From NCBI RefSeq assembly GCF_019453995.1, contig NZ_CP075588.1:1-38901 (forward strand): a stretch of DNA of 38,901 bases. Direction: 5' to 3'. This document shows, in pieces, positions 23,493-32,662 of this stretch. This stretch comes from Candidatus Rhabdochlamydia oedothoracis (lineage in GTDB: Bacteria; Chlamydiota; Chlamydiia; Chlamydiales; Rhabdochlamydiaceae). A program made the position numbers and the translations under genes. The notes beneath the pieces are model-generated. The model was given only the letters and a program-made list of their open reading frames with translations, had not been told where the DNA came from and made no database searches. Within the stretch, counting starts at the first letter, position 1; every line of letters begins with the position of its first letter.

Positions 23493-23902
23493 AACTTTAA
23501 AAGTAAGGTGGTATTAAATCTGTTAAAATTGTACTAGTTGAGATTTAATCTGACTTTGTTTAGATAAAAAGTAAAACAAACTTGGAGTAAATACGAACAT
23601 ATCACAGAAAATCATAAAACCTAAACTGGGATTGCTTCAGCTAACAAAACAATTGGGTTCCGTTTCAGAAGCTTGTAAAGCTATGGAATACAGCAGAGAT
23701 TCCTCTTATCGTTTTAAAAGCCTGTTTAAAATCTTTTCAAACTTATATAAAGAACGCTCTACAACCCATCTTCTAGGAATGACTGTAAAAGAATGAATTG
23801 CATTTCTTTTGGCTATTTCTACTATACATCCTAATATTTCCTGCACGTTCTTTCTCAATCTTCCTGGTATCTGTATAACCTACATAGCCTGTGTTTGGTT
23901 TC
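23493..23902. other. IS graveyard between recombinase and metalloprotease
   Basis: Contents are the IS481 remnant at 23604-23724, an IS5-type end at about 23720-23740 (GCCTGTTTAAAATCTTTTCA), and a further IS5 internal scrap (GAACGCTCTACAACCCATCT) at about 23753. No intact gene is present. Confidence 0.6.
23604..23724 (+). pseudogene. IS481-family transposase N-terminal scrap
   Basis: One frame reads KPKLGLLQLTKQLGSVSEAC and then KAMEYSRDSSYRFK, matching the HTH start of the IS481 fragment at 13545-13964 in the same positions. It is cut off by an IS5-type end. Confidence 0.65.
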
Positions 23903-26512
23903 TCAATAGACTCCAGAGCCTGTATTGGTTCCTGCATCGCTTTTATAGACTGTGGTGATTCCTTCAGGCTCTTCAGAGACCTTAATTGTTCCTTGAGAAT
24001 CTTGATAGAATGTAAAGGTTTTTCCAGAGCGTTTATAAACTATATTGGTTGTTCCACCGCGTTTATCGACTGTGAGGGTTACCCCAGATCCTGGCATTGT
24101 TCCTTGAGAGCGTTTATAGTCTGATCTGATTCCTTCAGGTTCTTCATAGACTATGAGGTCTCCATCAGAGTATTCATAGACTTTGATGGTTCTTCCAGAG
24201 CGTGTATAGGCTATAGCGGTTCTTTCATAGCTTTTATCGACTATGATGGTTCCCTCGGATCCTCCATAGCCTGTATCTGTACCTGTGGTGGTTCCTCCGT
24301 GGTCTCCCGTACCTGAGCCTGTATCTGTGGTGGTTCCTGCATCGCTTTTATAGACTGTAGTGATTCCTTCAGGCTCTTCATAAACTTTGATGGTTTCAGA
24401 GTCTTCATAGACTTTGATGGTTTTTCCAGAGCGTTTATAAACTATATTGGTTGTTCCACCGCGTTTATCGACTGTGATGGTTCCCCCAGATCCTGGCATT
24501 GTTCCTTGAGAGGGGTTATAGTCTGATCTGATTCCTTCAGGTTCTTCATAGACTATGAGGTCTCCATCAGAGTATTCATAGACTTTGATGGTTTTTCCAG
24601 AGCGTTTATAGGCTATAGCGGTTCTTTCATAGCTTTTATCGACTATGATGGTTCCCTCGGATCCTCCATAGCCTGTATCTGTACCTGATCCTCCTATGAC
24701 CACCTTGTCATCTAAGGGTGAAGGTAGTTTCATCGCTCCAATTGCATCTCGAACATTCTGGCTATAGCCTAAACCCCAAAGATCAAAAAACTCCCTCAAA
24801 TCTCGACCTGATGCGCGACTTGCATTTAATACAAACCAGTCTTTATCCTTCTGATTCGTATCGAATAGATTTCCACTATCTCCGTAATTCCAAGCTTCTC
24901 TGTAAGCTTTGCCGAGCTTGGCGTAAAAATCATCTCCATAACTAAACAACAACTGCAAAAACATTAATAGCCGTATTGACTCATTGTCTACATGCGCTGG
25001 CTTTCTGTTCTTTAGGTCCCTATAATCAAGAGATTTAGACGACATAGCATCAAAACCACCGAAAAGAACAGAAGAATCAACCTTAGCATTGATAAAATTC
25101 GGCACTGATTTTGGATCCCACAATCTATTATTTCCATACTTTGGATCATCGAGTTTAAAACGGGCACGGTCGCTAAGATCATAACCTTGAAATTTATCTT
25201 TTTTCCCTTTAAAAAGACCCTCAGCCACCATTTCATAAATGTTGACAGTAACTTCTACTTCAGTTCCCCAAGACCATCCCATGGTATGTGTATGGCCTAA
25301 CTCATGCCAATCAACATACTCAGTTCTTGATATATTTCTTGTTTTTGGATTATTACACAAAGCTACTAAACTATTAGATATAAAGCCACAAAGTTCAAAA
25401 GTTATAACTTGTAAATTTTGCGTTGGAAAATGGAGGGCTTTTGAACTGTCAAAGCCATTCAATTTGTCATAAGTTGTACTGATAAGCAAATATTCTGATA
25501 GCAATTTACCGACATTTAGAGGAAGTTTTTTAGCTACATCTCCTGAAATATATATTTTATGGCGGCCATTCATCATCATCAATTGATTAAGTGAGTTAGA
25601 AGGTTGACTGATGTTTTCTCGCCACTCTTTTTGCGAATTTAGGCCAAAAACAAAGATGGGAACTTTCTTCGTTTCATTCTTAGGTACAGCTGTAATCTTA
25701 ATCCTTTTTCCCCAACTTTTCATATCTCGGTTTTTATTTATACAGGCTAGCATAAGTGGGCCTGCTCTTGTAGCTGTATAAATAACCGTTTGATGCTCGA
25801 CTAATGCCATCGGGTTTGATTTCCTATAACCAGATGAATAGGAAGTTCCTGTAGCAGCAAAACAATTTGTTTGAGAGTTATCAAGAGCATCCACTGTAAT
25901 AGCAATTTCATCTCCAGACTTCATGAAAATATCCGTGGAGAAATAATTCGTTCGGTGGTTATAAAGATCAAAGGCCATACGGATTTTAGGATTGATATTG
26001 TAATCTGGATCAATTTTATCTGTCCCTCCATCCTCTGTTACCGGAATGAAATAGCGATTATTTTCTCTATCGAAATACGTTTCCAGGTTGCGTTTTAACC
26101 AATAAAGCGGGTCATTGGGGTTGTTTGATCGGTTTATAGCGGCTGTGGGATCTTTATCTAAAAGCTCTGGCGTCAAATTAAACTGACTTAAAGCTTCTTT
26201 AAATCCCTGACGGTTTTTATAAGAAGCCCACCAATAAGCTTCTAGATCTTGTGACCGTAAGTTTATTGTTTTGTCAGAAGACTGCTTTTCTTCGATGAAT
26301 TGGGACTCATAGCGTTGTATACTTTCATTTGAAGTGGCTACATGTGTAGTAGTTGAAAATTCCTCATATTCCGATTCTTCATATTCTGACTGTCTGTTTA
26401 GATAATTTTTGAAAAATTCACGGTCGTCTATAACAAAATTATCTCTATTGACGGAGTTAGCTCTATCTTCCTCTATCCATGTTGATTCATAGATTTTATT
26501 TTCGCTAGGCAT
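23903..26512 (-). CDS. M60/enhancin-like zinc metalloprotease with repeat tail, copy 1 (869 aa)
   Basis: Residues 170-270 resemble the M60 N-terminal beta domain (FSTDIFMKSGDEIAITVDAL, YTATRAGPLMLA). The catalytic helix has HELGH at 403-407, followed by WGTEVEVTVNIYEM with the third zinc ligand probably Glu420, as in M60 (HExxH then EV-N). M60 proteases cut mucin-type glycoproteins. Residues 605-869 are four ~50-residue beta repeats in an A-B-A-B pattern joined by Gly/Thr linkers. No signal peptide is seen. The N terminus (YESTW, then YEESEYEE) is acidic, tyrosine-rich and disordered, compatible with type III secretion. A tandem paralogue lies at 27535-30537. Confidence 0.8.
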   Translation of the reverse strand: MPSENKIYESTWIEEDRANSVNRDNFVIDDREFFKNYLNRQSEYEESEYEEFSTTTHVATSNESIQRYESQFIEEKQSSDKTINLRSQDLEAYWWASYKNRQGFKEALSQFNLTPELLDKDPTAAINRSNNPNDPLYWLKRNLETYFDRENNRYFIPVTEDGGTDKIDPDYNINPKIRMAFDLYNHRTNYFSTDIFMKSGDEIAITVDALDNSQTNCFAATGTSYSSGYRKSNPMALVEHQTVIYTATRAGPLMLACINKNRDMKSWGKRIKITAVPKNETKKVPIFVFGLNSQKEWRENISQPSNSLNQLMMMNGRHKIYISGDVAKKLPLNVGKLLSEYLLISTTYDKLNGFDSSKALHFPTQNLQVITFELCGFISNSLVALCNNPKTRNISRTEYVDWHELGHTHTMGWSWGTEVEVTVNIYEMVAEGLFKGKKDKFQGYDLSDRARFKLDDPKYGNNRLWDPKSVPNFINAKVDSSVLFGGFDAMSSKSLDYRDLKNRKPAHVDNESIRLLMFLQLLFSYGDDFYAKLGKAYREAWNYGDSGNLFDTNQKDKDWFVLNASRASGRDLREFFDLWGLGYSQNVRDAIGAMKLPSPLDDKVVIGGSGTDTGYGGSEGTIIVDKSYERTAIAYKRSGKTIKVYEYSDGDLIVYEEPEGIRSDYNPSQGTMPGSGGTITVDKRGGTTNIVYKRSGKTIKVYEDSETIKVYEEPEGITTVYKSDAGTTTDTGSGTGDHGGTTTGTDTGYGGSEGTIIVDKSYERTAIAYTRSGRTIKVYEYSDGDLIVYEEPEGIRSDYKRSQGTMPGSGVTLTVDKRGGTTNIVYKRSGKTFTFYQDSQGTIKVSEEPEGITTVYKSDAGTNTGSGVY
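23918..24690 (-). repeat. Coding repeats of metalloprotease copy 1
   Basis: Four units of about 150-170 bp, two alternating types, form a ~430 bp higher-order repeat present twice. Type A contains AYTRSGRTIKVYEYSDGD, type B contains TTNIVYKRSGKT and EEPEGITTVYKSD. Long stretches are identical to the repeats at 27560-28730, so recombination can change the number. Confidence 0.85.
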
Positions 26513-26624
26513 ACATCTATACGCTTTTTAAGTTGATAAAAGAAATGTAAAAAATAGGTTTTATTTTATAACTAGCTCTATACCTTAATTAAGGTGAATC
26601 TGCGTATAGAGCCAGATTATGTAA

Positions 26625-26727
26625 TTAAACTAAATTAATCTCGAAGTCCATATTTATTATTACTCCGCCATCTGAAAGATCCGATTGCACTTTAGATGCA
26701 TTTACTTAGCACCTCATGCTCTCCTCA
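26625..26727 (-). pseudogene. Remnant of a paralogue of the 140-aa gene
   Basis: The block after AATTAAACTAAA and the tail (TCTCGAAGTCCATATTTATT) match the 3' end of the gene at 32034-32456, and CTCATGCTCTCCTCAT matches sequence upstream of it; the middle is deleted. The flank 26520-26624 also matches 31929-32033. This marks an ancient segmental duplication of protease plus small beta-protein genes. Confidence 0.7.
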
Positions 26728-26730
26728 TTA

Positions 26731-26783
26731 TAAAGCAATAAGGCAATAATGAGAAAAATCTGCATAGCTCTTTCTAAGGGAGA
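26731..26783 (+). pseudogene. Displaced parA operator and 5' end
   Basis: About 50 bp are almost identical to 10015-10066: AAAGCAATAAGGCAATAATG followed by the first ~11 parA codons (MRKICIALSKG), then the frame diverges and stops. The paralogous region at 32545 lacks this block, so it was inserted here. It carries one complete CAATAAGGCAATA arm. Confidence 0.75.
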
Positions 26784-27341
26784 AATCGATAGCTATTGAC
26801 TTAGTTTTCGCAGAGAATCTCTTTTCTCGTTTTACTTAAACTAAAAATTTTGATTCATATATTTTATATTGTGTATCGTATTGACCATTGACGCAACTTA
26901 TGCAAGCTTATTCATAATAGATTTCTTTCATAACCCCTTATTTTAAATCTTTCATTTATAGATTCCTATCTTAACAAAAGCATTTCCAGCTATATCGCTT
27001 AAACAATCATACTCTCATGGATTAAAATACTTTAAAATTTTAGATTGCTTATTGGTTATGCAAGAGATCTATTGAATAAAACCCAAAACTGAGGTTAATA
27101 GACATTGTCTTGCCCATTTCATTTCGGATAGCATAATGGAGCGAAGAACCTCAAATAGTTTTCTTCAAAAAAAGACTCCGCAGATAACCCTGGACTTATC
27201 TCCCGCATTAAACTTTGCTGTCCAAGATCTTAAAAAACGCCTTTTATTTTGCAAGAGAAATATCAGCTCGGAGAGCTTATGAAGAATTAAGAGAATTTAT
27301 ATTCCTCTTGTGTGGAATTAGAGAACTTCTTGCATAACCCT
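26784..27341. other. Intergenic stretch between protease copies
   Basis: It contains flank sequence shared with 32560-32660, the empty target site of the IS5-family element (ATTTTATATTGTGTAT at about 26863), and the 42 bp inverted repeat at 26877-26918. A 48-codon plus-strand frame (27136-27282, MERRTSNSFLQKKTPQITLD) has no family or ribosome site and remains doubtful. Confidence 0.45.
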
Positions 27342-27354
27342 CTATTTTAAGGCT

Positions 27355-27548
27355 TTCATTTTCTGATAGGGATAGGCACCATAGGTTGGGAAATAAAATG
27401 TTTGTACTGATGATATTACATATTCCTGCGGTCTCTGGGTACCACTCGAGGTTACCCGAATAAATACGTTGTTGATTCTGATTAAGTTGATTCCTCCAGA
27501 GCGTTTATAGACTGTGGTGATTCTTTCAGGTCCCTTAATAGCCTCCAA
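27355..27548 (-). pseudogene. Hybrid scrap: protease repeat fused to small beta-protein tail
   Basis: The frame starts inside a type B repeat (ERITTVYKRSGG) and continues into a copy of the 3' half of the gene at 30674-31027 (INNVFIRV...YGAYPYQ). It ends shortly before a repeat tip. It is the product of a recombination or deletion after segmental duplication. Confidence 0.65.
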
Positions 27549-30537
27549 AGCCTGTATTAGTTATTTCATCGCGTTTATAGACTGTGGTAATTCCTTCAGG
27601 CTCTTCAGAGACCTTAATTGTTCCTTGAGAATCTTGATAGAATGTAAAGGTTTTTCCAGAGCGTTTATAAACTATATTGGTTGTTCCACCGCGTTTATCG
27701 ACTGTGAGGGTTACCCCAGATCCTGGCATTGTTCCTTGAGAGCGTTTATAGTCTGATCTGATTCCTTCAGGTTCTTCATAGACTATGAGGTCTCCATCAG
27801 AGTATTCATAGACTTTGATGGTTCTTCCAGAGCGTGTATAGGCTATAGCGGTTCTTTCATAGCTTTTATCGACTATGATGGTTCCCTCGGATCCTCCATA
27901 GCCTGTATCTGTACCTGTGGTGGTTCCTCCGTGGTCTCCCGTACCTGAGCCTGTATCTGTGGTGGTTCCTGCATCGCTTTTATAGACTGTAGTGATTCCT
28001 TCAGGCTCTTCATAAACTTTGATGGTTTCAGAGTCTTCATAGACTTTGATGGTTTTTCCAGAGCGTTTATAAACTATATTGGTTGTTCCACCGCGTTTAT
28101 CGACTGTGATGGTTCCCCCAGATCCTGGCATTGTTCCTTGAGAGGGGTTATAGTCTGATCTGATTCCTTCAGGTTCTTCATAGACTATGAGGTCTCCATC
28201 AGAGTATTCATAGACTTTGATGGTTCTTCCAGAGCGTGTATAGGCTACAGAGGTTACTCCATAGCTTTTATCGACTGTGATGGTTCCCTCGGATCCTCCA
28301 TAGCCTGTATCTGTACCTGTGGTGGTTCCAACGTCGCCGCCTGTACCTGAGCCTGTATCTGTGTTGGTTCCTCCATCGCTTTTATAGACTGTGGTGATTC
28401 CTTCAGGCTCTTCAGAGACCTTAATTGTTCCTTGAGAATCTTGATAGAATGTAAAGGTTTTTCCAGAGCGTTTATAAACTATATTGGTTGTTCCACCGCG
28501 TTTATCGACTGTGATGGTTCCCCCAGAGCCTGGGATTGTTCCTTGAGAGGGTTTATAGTATGATTTGATGCCTTCAGGTTCTTCATAGACCATGATGTCT
28601 CCATCAGAGTATTCATAGACTTTGATGGTTCTTCCAGAGCGTGTATAGGCTACAGAGGTTACTCCATAGCTTTTATCGACTGTGATGGTTCCCTCGGATC
28701 CTCCATAGCCTGTATCTGTACCTGATCCTCCTACGATCACCTTGTCATCTAAGGGTGAAGGTAGTTTCATCGCTCCAATTGCATCTCGAACATTCTGGCT
28801 ATAGCCTAAACCCCAAAGATCAAAAAACTCCCTCAAATCTCGACCTGATGCGCGACTTGCATTTAATACAAACCAGTCTTTATCCTTCTGATTCGTATCG
28901 AATAGATTCCCACTATCTCCGTAATTCCAAGCTTCTCTGTAAGCTTTGCCGAGCTTGGCGTAAAAATCATCTCCATAACTAAACAACAACTGCAAAAACA
29001 TTAGTAGCCGTATGAACTCATTGTTTACATGCCCTGGCTTTTCAATTGATGTCCTGAAATCATAAGTTTTAGACGACATAGCATCAAAACCACCTTGAAG
29101 AACAGAAGGGTCAACCTTAGCATTGATAAAATTCGGCACTGATTTTGGATCCCAAAATCTATCATTTCCATACTCTGGATCATCGAGTCTAAAAATGGAA
29201 GCTCGGCTAATCTCATAACTCCCAAATTTATCTTGTTTCCCTTTAAAAAGGCGCTCGGCCACCATTTCATAAATATTGGCAGTAACTTCTGATTCAGATC
29301 CCCAAGACCATCCCATGGTATGTGCATGGCCTAACTCATGCCAATCAACAAACTCAGTTCTTGACTTTCTTCTGTTTGGGTCATTGCACACAGCCACCAC
29401 ATTAGCGGTGACATAGTCACCACGTTCAAAGGTTACAACTTGTAAATTTTGCGTTGGAAAATGGAAGGCTTTTGAACTGTCAAAGCCATTCAATTTGTCA
29501 TAAGCTGTACTGATAAGTAAATATTCTGATAGCAATTTACCGATATTTAGAGGAAGTTTTTTAGCTACATCTCCTAAAATATATATTCTATCGCGGCCAC
29601 TCATCATCATCACTTGATTAAGTGAGTTAGGATTCTGACTGATGTTTTCTCGCCACTCTTTTTGCGAGTTTAGTCCAAAAACAAAGATGGGAACTTTCTT
29701 CGTTTCATTCTTAGGTACAGCTGTAATCTTAATCCTTTTTCCCCAACTTTTCATATCTCGGTTATTATTAATGCAGGCTAGCATAAGCGGGCCTGATGTC
29801 GTAGCTGTATAAATAACCGTTTGATGCTCGACCAATGCCATCGAGTTTAATTCTATATAAGGATAGTAAGTTCCCGTAACAGTGAAACAATTCGTTTGAG
29901 GGTTATCCAGAGCATCCACTGTAATAGCAATTTCATCTCCAGGCTCCATGAAAATATCCGTGGGGAAGTAACTCGTTCGGCGGGTAGAAAGGTCAAAGGC
30001 CATACGGGTTTTATCATGGGTAGGGACAATTCTATCATCACTTCCTGCCCCTCCATACTCTGTTACCGGAATGAAATAGCGATTATTTTCTCTATCGAAA
30101 TAAGTTTCCAGGTTGCGTTTTAACCAATAAAGCGGGTCATTGGGGTTGTTTGATCGGTTTATAGCGGCTGTGGGATCTTTATCTAAAAGCTCTGGCGTCA
30201 AATCAAACTGACTTAAAGCTTCTTTAAATCCCTGACGGTTTTTATAAGAAGCCCACCAATAAGCTTCTAGAGCTTGTGAGCGTAAGTTTATTGTTTTGTC
30301 AGAAGACTGCTTTTCTTCGATGAATTGGGACTCATAGCGTTGTATACTTTCATTTGAAGTGGCTACATGTGTAGTAGTTGAAAATTCCTCATATTCCGAT
30401 TCTTCATATTCTGACTGTCTGTTTAGATAATTTTTGAAAAATTCACGGTCGTCTATAACAAAATTATCTCTATTGACGGAGTTAGCTATATCTTCCTCTA
30501 TCCAAGTTGATTCATAGATTTTACTTTCGTTAGGCAT
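27535..30537 (-). CDS. M60/enhancin-like zinc metalloprotease with repeat tail, copy 2 (1000 aa)
   Basis: It has the same architecture as copy 1. HELGH is at 400-404, with WGSESEVTANIYEM supplying the downstream Glu (417 by alignment). The first ~600 residues are about 85-90% similar to copy 1, differing mainly at 155-230 and 370-400. The tail has three A-B pairs (six units) instead of two. TAGGTG before the ATG is a plausible ribosome site. Both zinc-site motifs are intact, so both copies should be active. Enhancin/M60 enzymes of arthropod pathogens attack peritrophic-matrix mucin; a similar role here is inferred from the fold and probable host type. Confidence 0.8.
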   Translation of the reverse strand: MPNESKIYESTWIEEDIANSVNRDNFVIDDREFFKNYLNRQSEYEESEYEEFSTTTHVATSNESIQRYESQFIEEKQSSDKTINLRSQALEAYWWASYKNRQGFKEALSQFDLTPELLDKDPTAAINRSNNPNDPLYWLKRNLETYFDRENNRYFIPVTEYGGAGSDDRIVPTHDKTRMAFDLSTRRTSYFPTDIFMEPGDEIAITVDALDNPQTNCFTVTGTYYPYIELNSMALVEHQTVIYTATTSGPLMLACINNNRDMKSWGKRIKITAVPKNETKKVPIFVFGLNSQKEWRENISQNPNSLNQVMMMSGRDRIYILGDVAKKLPLNIGKLLSEYLLISTAYDKLNGFDSSKAFHFPTQNLQVVTFERGDYVTANVVAVCNDPNRRKSRTEFVDWHELGHAHTMGWSWGSESEVTANIYEMVAERLFKGKQDKFGSYEISRASIFRLDDPEYGNDRFWDPKSVPNFINAKVDPSVLQGGFDAMSSKTYDFRTSIEKPGHVNNEFIRLLMFLQLLFSYGDDFYAKLGKAYREAWNYGDSGNLFDTNQKDKDWFVLNASRASGRDLREFFDLWGLGYSQNVRDAIGAMKLPSPLDDKVIVGGSGTDTGYGGSEGTITVDKSYGVTSVAYTRSGRTIKVYEYSDGDIMVYEEPEGIKSYYKPSQGTIPGSGGTITVDKRGGTTNIVYKRSGKTFTFYQDSQGTIKVSEEPEGITTVYKSDGGTNTDTGSGTGGDVGTTTGTDTGYGGSEGTITVDKSYGVTSVAYTRSGRTIKVYEYSDGDLIVYEEPEGIRSDYNPSQGTMPGSGGTITVDKRGGTTNIVYKRSGKTIKVYEDSETIKVYEEPEGITTVYKSDAGTTTDTGSGTGDHGGTTTGTDTGYGGSEGTIIVDKSYERTAIAYTRSGRTIKVYEYSDGDLIVYEEPEGIRSDYKRSQGTMPGSGVTLTVDKRGGTTNIVYKRSGKTFTFYQDSQGTIKVSEEPEGITTVYKRDEITNTGFGGY
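27560..28730 (-). repeat. Coding repeats of metalloprotease copy 2
   Basis: Three higher-order units of about 390-430 bp are present. The unit nearest the stop and the middle one are nearly identical to the two units of copy 1, while the unit nearest the catalytic domain differs slightly (GVTSVAYTRSG, IKSYYKPSQGT). Copy number differs between the two genes, 3 against 2. Confidence 0.85.
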
Positions 30538-30673
30538 AACACCTATCCATGTGTATCAATTGTTATCGGTTGAAAAAACCATATCTTATTAATATCGCCA
30601 AAATAACCCGGTGCAGATGAAGAAAACTTTATATTTTGAACTTTTGCTTGCCATGTTTTTTTACATTTCTTTG

Positions 30674-31027
30674 TTAGATGCACTCTGACTGTGAGTATGC
30701 AACCATTATGATATCTGGATCAGCAGCACCACCATAAGATTCTATATCTATTGTAATCTGATAGGGATAGGCACCATAGTTCGGGAAAAATACAATGTTT
30801 GTACGGATGATATTACATATCCCTACGGTCTCTGTGCGACCATTCGAGGTTCCCTGAACAATAGGTTGTTGATTCTGATTAACCCGACGGCCTGTTAAGA
30901 AGACGCACGTATATTTGCCTGCAGCTGTTCGATTTACACTCAGATTTTCAATGGCTTTTTCCGTGTTACCAAAATAACTCAAAACCTTAGCTGTAGGACC
31001 TTCAAATGCAAAATAAACATTTAACAT
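30674..31027 (-). CDS. Small beta-rich protein (117 aa)
   Basis: Three small proteins after the proteases share a layout: a short N-terminal strand, the turn AGKYTCVFLTGRRVNQ (here at about 37-52), and a C-terminal strand pair. The shared step (T/A)G-Y/F-T-FLT matches the TG-Y-I-F of tail-fibre tips. AAGGAAATG lies ten bases upstream of the ATG. There is no signal peptide. A broken copy exists at 27355. Probably a secreted or surface beta-sandwich; function unknown. Confidence 0.65.
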   Translation of the reverse strand: MLNVYFAFEGPTAKVLSYFGNTEKAIENLSVNRTAAGKYTCVFLTGRRVNQNQQPIVQGTSNGRTETVGICNIIRTNIVFFPNYGAYPYQITIDIESYGGAADPDIIMVAYSQSECI

Positions 31028-31146
31028 GTTCTCATTTCCTTAATAATTCAAACAATAATTATAAAACTGCAACTACCAACTGTTGGTTTTTTCTATCTTC
31101 GTGAATTAATCCCTAAATCATAAAATTCCCTGCACAAATAAGCACG

Positions 31147-31605
31147 TTACCCACATTCACAAGCATACTTTTGATTCCAGCAGTGTAATTCACAACTCAA
31201 CATGACTACTGATCTATCTACAAATTGTGTCACATTAAATGTGAACCCTAATAGAGTTAAAAGTGCAATTGGTAAAGTTACTGAATTAACTACGTTCTTA
31301 GTCTCAATTTGAAATCTCACAAGATAATTGTAACCTTCTTTGTTTTTAGGTTGATATTTAGCAGTGGGATTGAGGACATTGACTACAGTACCCGAATTTT
31401 CCGGACCTTGACAAGTCACGTTAATAACAGGATACGCCGCTTCTGTTTCATCAATATCAGCTTTTGTAAGAAAGCTGGCGGTGTACCGACCTGTGTTGTT
31501 ACGTGTTATCTGCGTATTTCGAGATTTATCATTATAATTTACCAATCGACAGGGCACATTTATTCCTGTTGTAGATGGAACAAAAGCAATTTTGATAACT
31601 TCCAT
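31147..31605 (-). CDS. Small beta-rich protein (152 aa)
   Basis: It starts MEVIKIAFVPSTTGINVPCR with AAGGA eight bases upstream. The TGRYTASFLTKADIDETEAA step near 42-61 links it to the proteins at 30674 and 32034. The C terminus is distinctive: a hydrophobic stretch (VTLPIALLTLLGFTFNVTQF) and a Cys-rich end (CELHCWNQKYACECG, four Cys). It probably belongs to the same secreted beta family, perhaps with a disulphide-locked tail. The function is unknown. Confidence 0.65.
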   Translation of the reverse strand: MEVIKIAFVPSTTGINVPCRLVNYNDKSRNTQITRNNTGRYTASFLTKADIDETEAAYPVINVTCQGPENSGTVVNVLNPTAKYQPKNKEGYNYLVRFQIETKNVVNSVTLPIALLTLLGFTFNVTQFVDRSVVMLSCELHCWNQKYACECG

Positions 31606-32033
31606 ATATCATTCCTTAAGGGAACATTTTCCCAGATGTTACTTAATATCTTCTGAAAAAAGCCTATTAAAAAAAATGCAGGTTACTAAGGCTTTATGTT
31701 CATTTCTCAAAAGAACACTAGGTTGCATTCACCTCACAACTGATGCGCCATGAATTTTAATTCCTGAAGAAATTCAAAAAAATCAAACTCTATTTGATGG
31801 CTTCTTTTTTGCATTCTTTGGCTTTCGCAGAAGGTCTATTTTCTCATGAATTAATCACCTACATCCTAAAACATCTCAAAATTGATACAGTACATTGGGG
31901 AATCCCTTCCTTGATTATTTTAAAAACAGCACGCTTTTTAAGATGATAAAAGAAATTTAAAAACAACTTTTCTTTTATAACTATTTATATACCTTAATTA
32001 AGGTGAATATGCGTATATAGCTAGATTATGTAA
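31606..32033. other. Intergenic stretch between small beta-protein genes
   Basis: The last 100 bp are conserved with 26520-26624 (ACGCTTTTTAAG, CCTTAATTAAGGTGAAT). A 49-codon plus-strand frame at 31797-31946 (MASFLHSLAFAEGLFSHELI) has no ribosome site or family and is not called. Nothing else is visible. Confidence 0.45.
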
Positions 32034-32456
32034 TTAAACTAAAGAAATCTCGAAATCCATATTTATTATTATTCCACCAGCTGGAACATCCGCTTGCACA
32101 TTAGCTGCATTGAATAAAACCAATGGGAATGTAAATAAATAGGAGTAACCATCCGAGTTCTGTGCCTGGTAGGACCAATAGGTAGTTTGATAAGGTAATA
32201 CTATCGACCAACCTCCCGCAGCAGCAGCTTTTGCTGAAACCGTCTGTGACTTTAAGCAAGCCTTTTCAATCACCTCATCTGCGTTTCCTTTTGTTAAAAA
32301 GCTCAGTGTGAAAGTCCCAGCAATTGCGCTTGCAGCTAAGACATGGTTGCGATTCATGTTCTGATCAGAAAACTCGGATGCAAAAATATTTTTAGGCACT
32401 CCAGCTATTGGCGTAGGAATATCAAATTCAAAGTGAACTACCCGTTTCATGCTCAT
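32034..32456 (-). CDS. Small beta-rich protein (140 aa)
   Basis: The start MSMKRVVHFEFDIPTPIAG was chosen because AAGGAGG lies six bases before this ATG, the strongest ribosome site in the window. The step AGTFTLSFLTKGNADEVIEK at about 46-65 matches the TGRYTASFLTKADIDE of its neighbour. The C-terminal half is beta (WSYQAQNSDGYSYLFTF, IIINMDFEISLV). No signal peptide or known family. A deletion relic of a paralogue lies at 26625. Confidence 0.7.
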   Translation of the reverse strand: MSMKRVVHFEFDIPTPIAGVPKNIFASEFSDQNMNRNHVLAASAIAGTFTLSFLTKGNADEVIEKACLKSQTVSAKAAAAGGWSIVLPYQTTYWSYQAQNSDGYSYLFTFPLVLFNAANVQADVPAGGIIINMDFEISLV

Positions 32457-32662
32457 ATCATACCTCCTTAAAAAAATTCTATCCCTAGCAACTAACAAAG
32501 ATTTTGTTTGTCACTTCATTTTGACTTAGCACTTCGTGCTCTCCTCATCATATCGATAGCTATTGACATTGACAAAGCTCAGTATAACTTTTTTTAGTTT
32601 TTGCAGAGAGTCTATTTTCTCTTTTTACTTAAACTAAAAATTTTGATTCATATATTTTATAT

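Noticed and set aside
23918-28730. Long repeats as a CRISPR or satellite array
   Set aside because: They are in-frame coding repeats of protease tails, with a period matching ~50-residue protein units.
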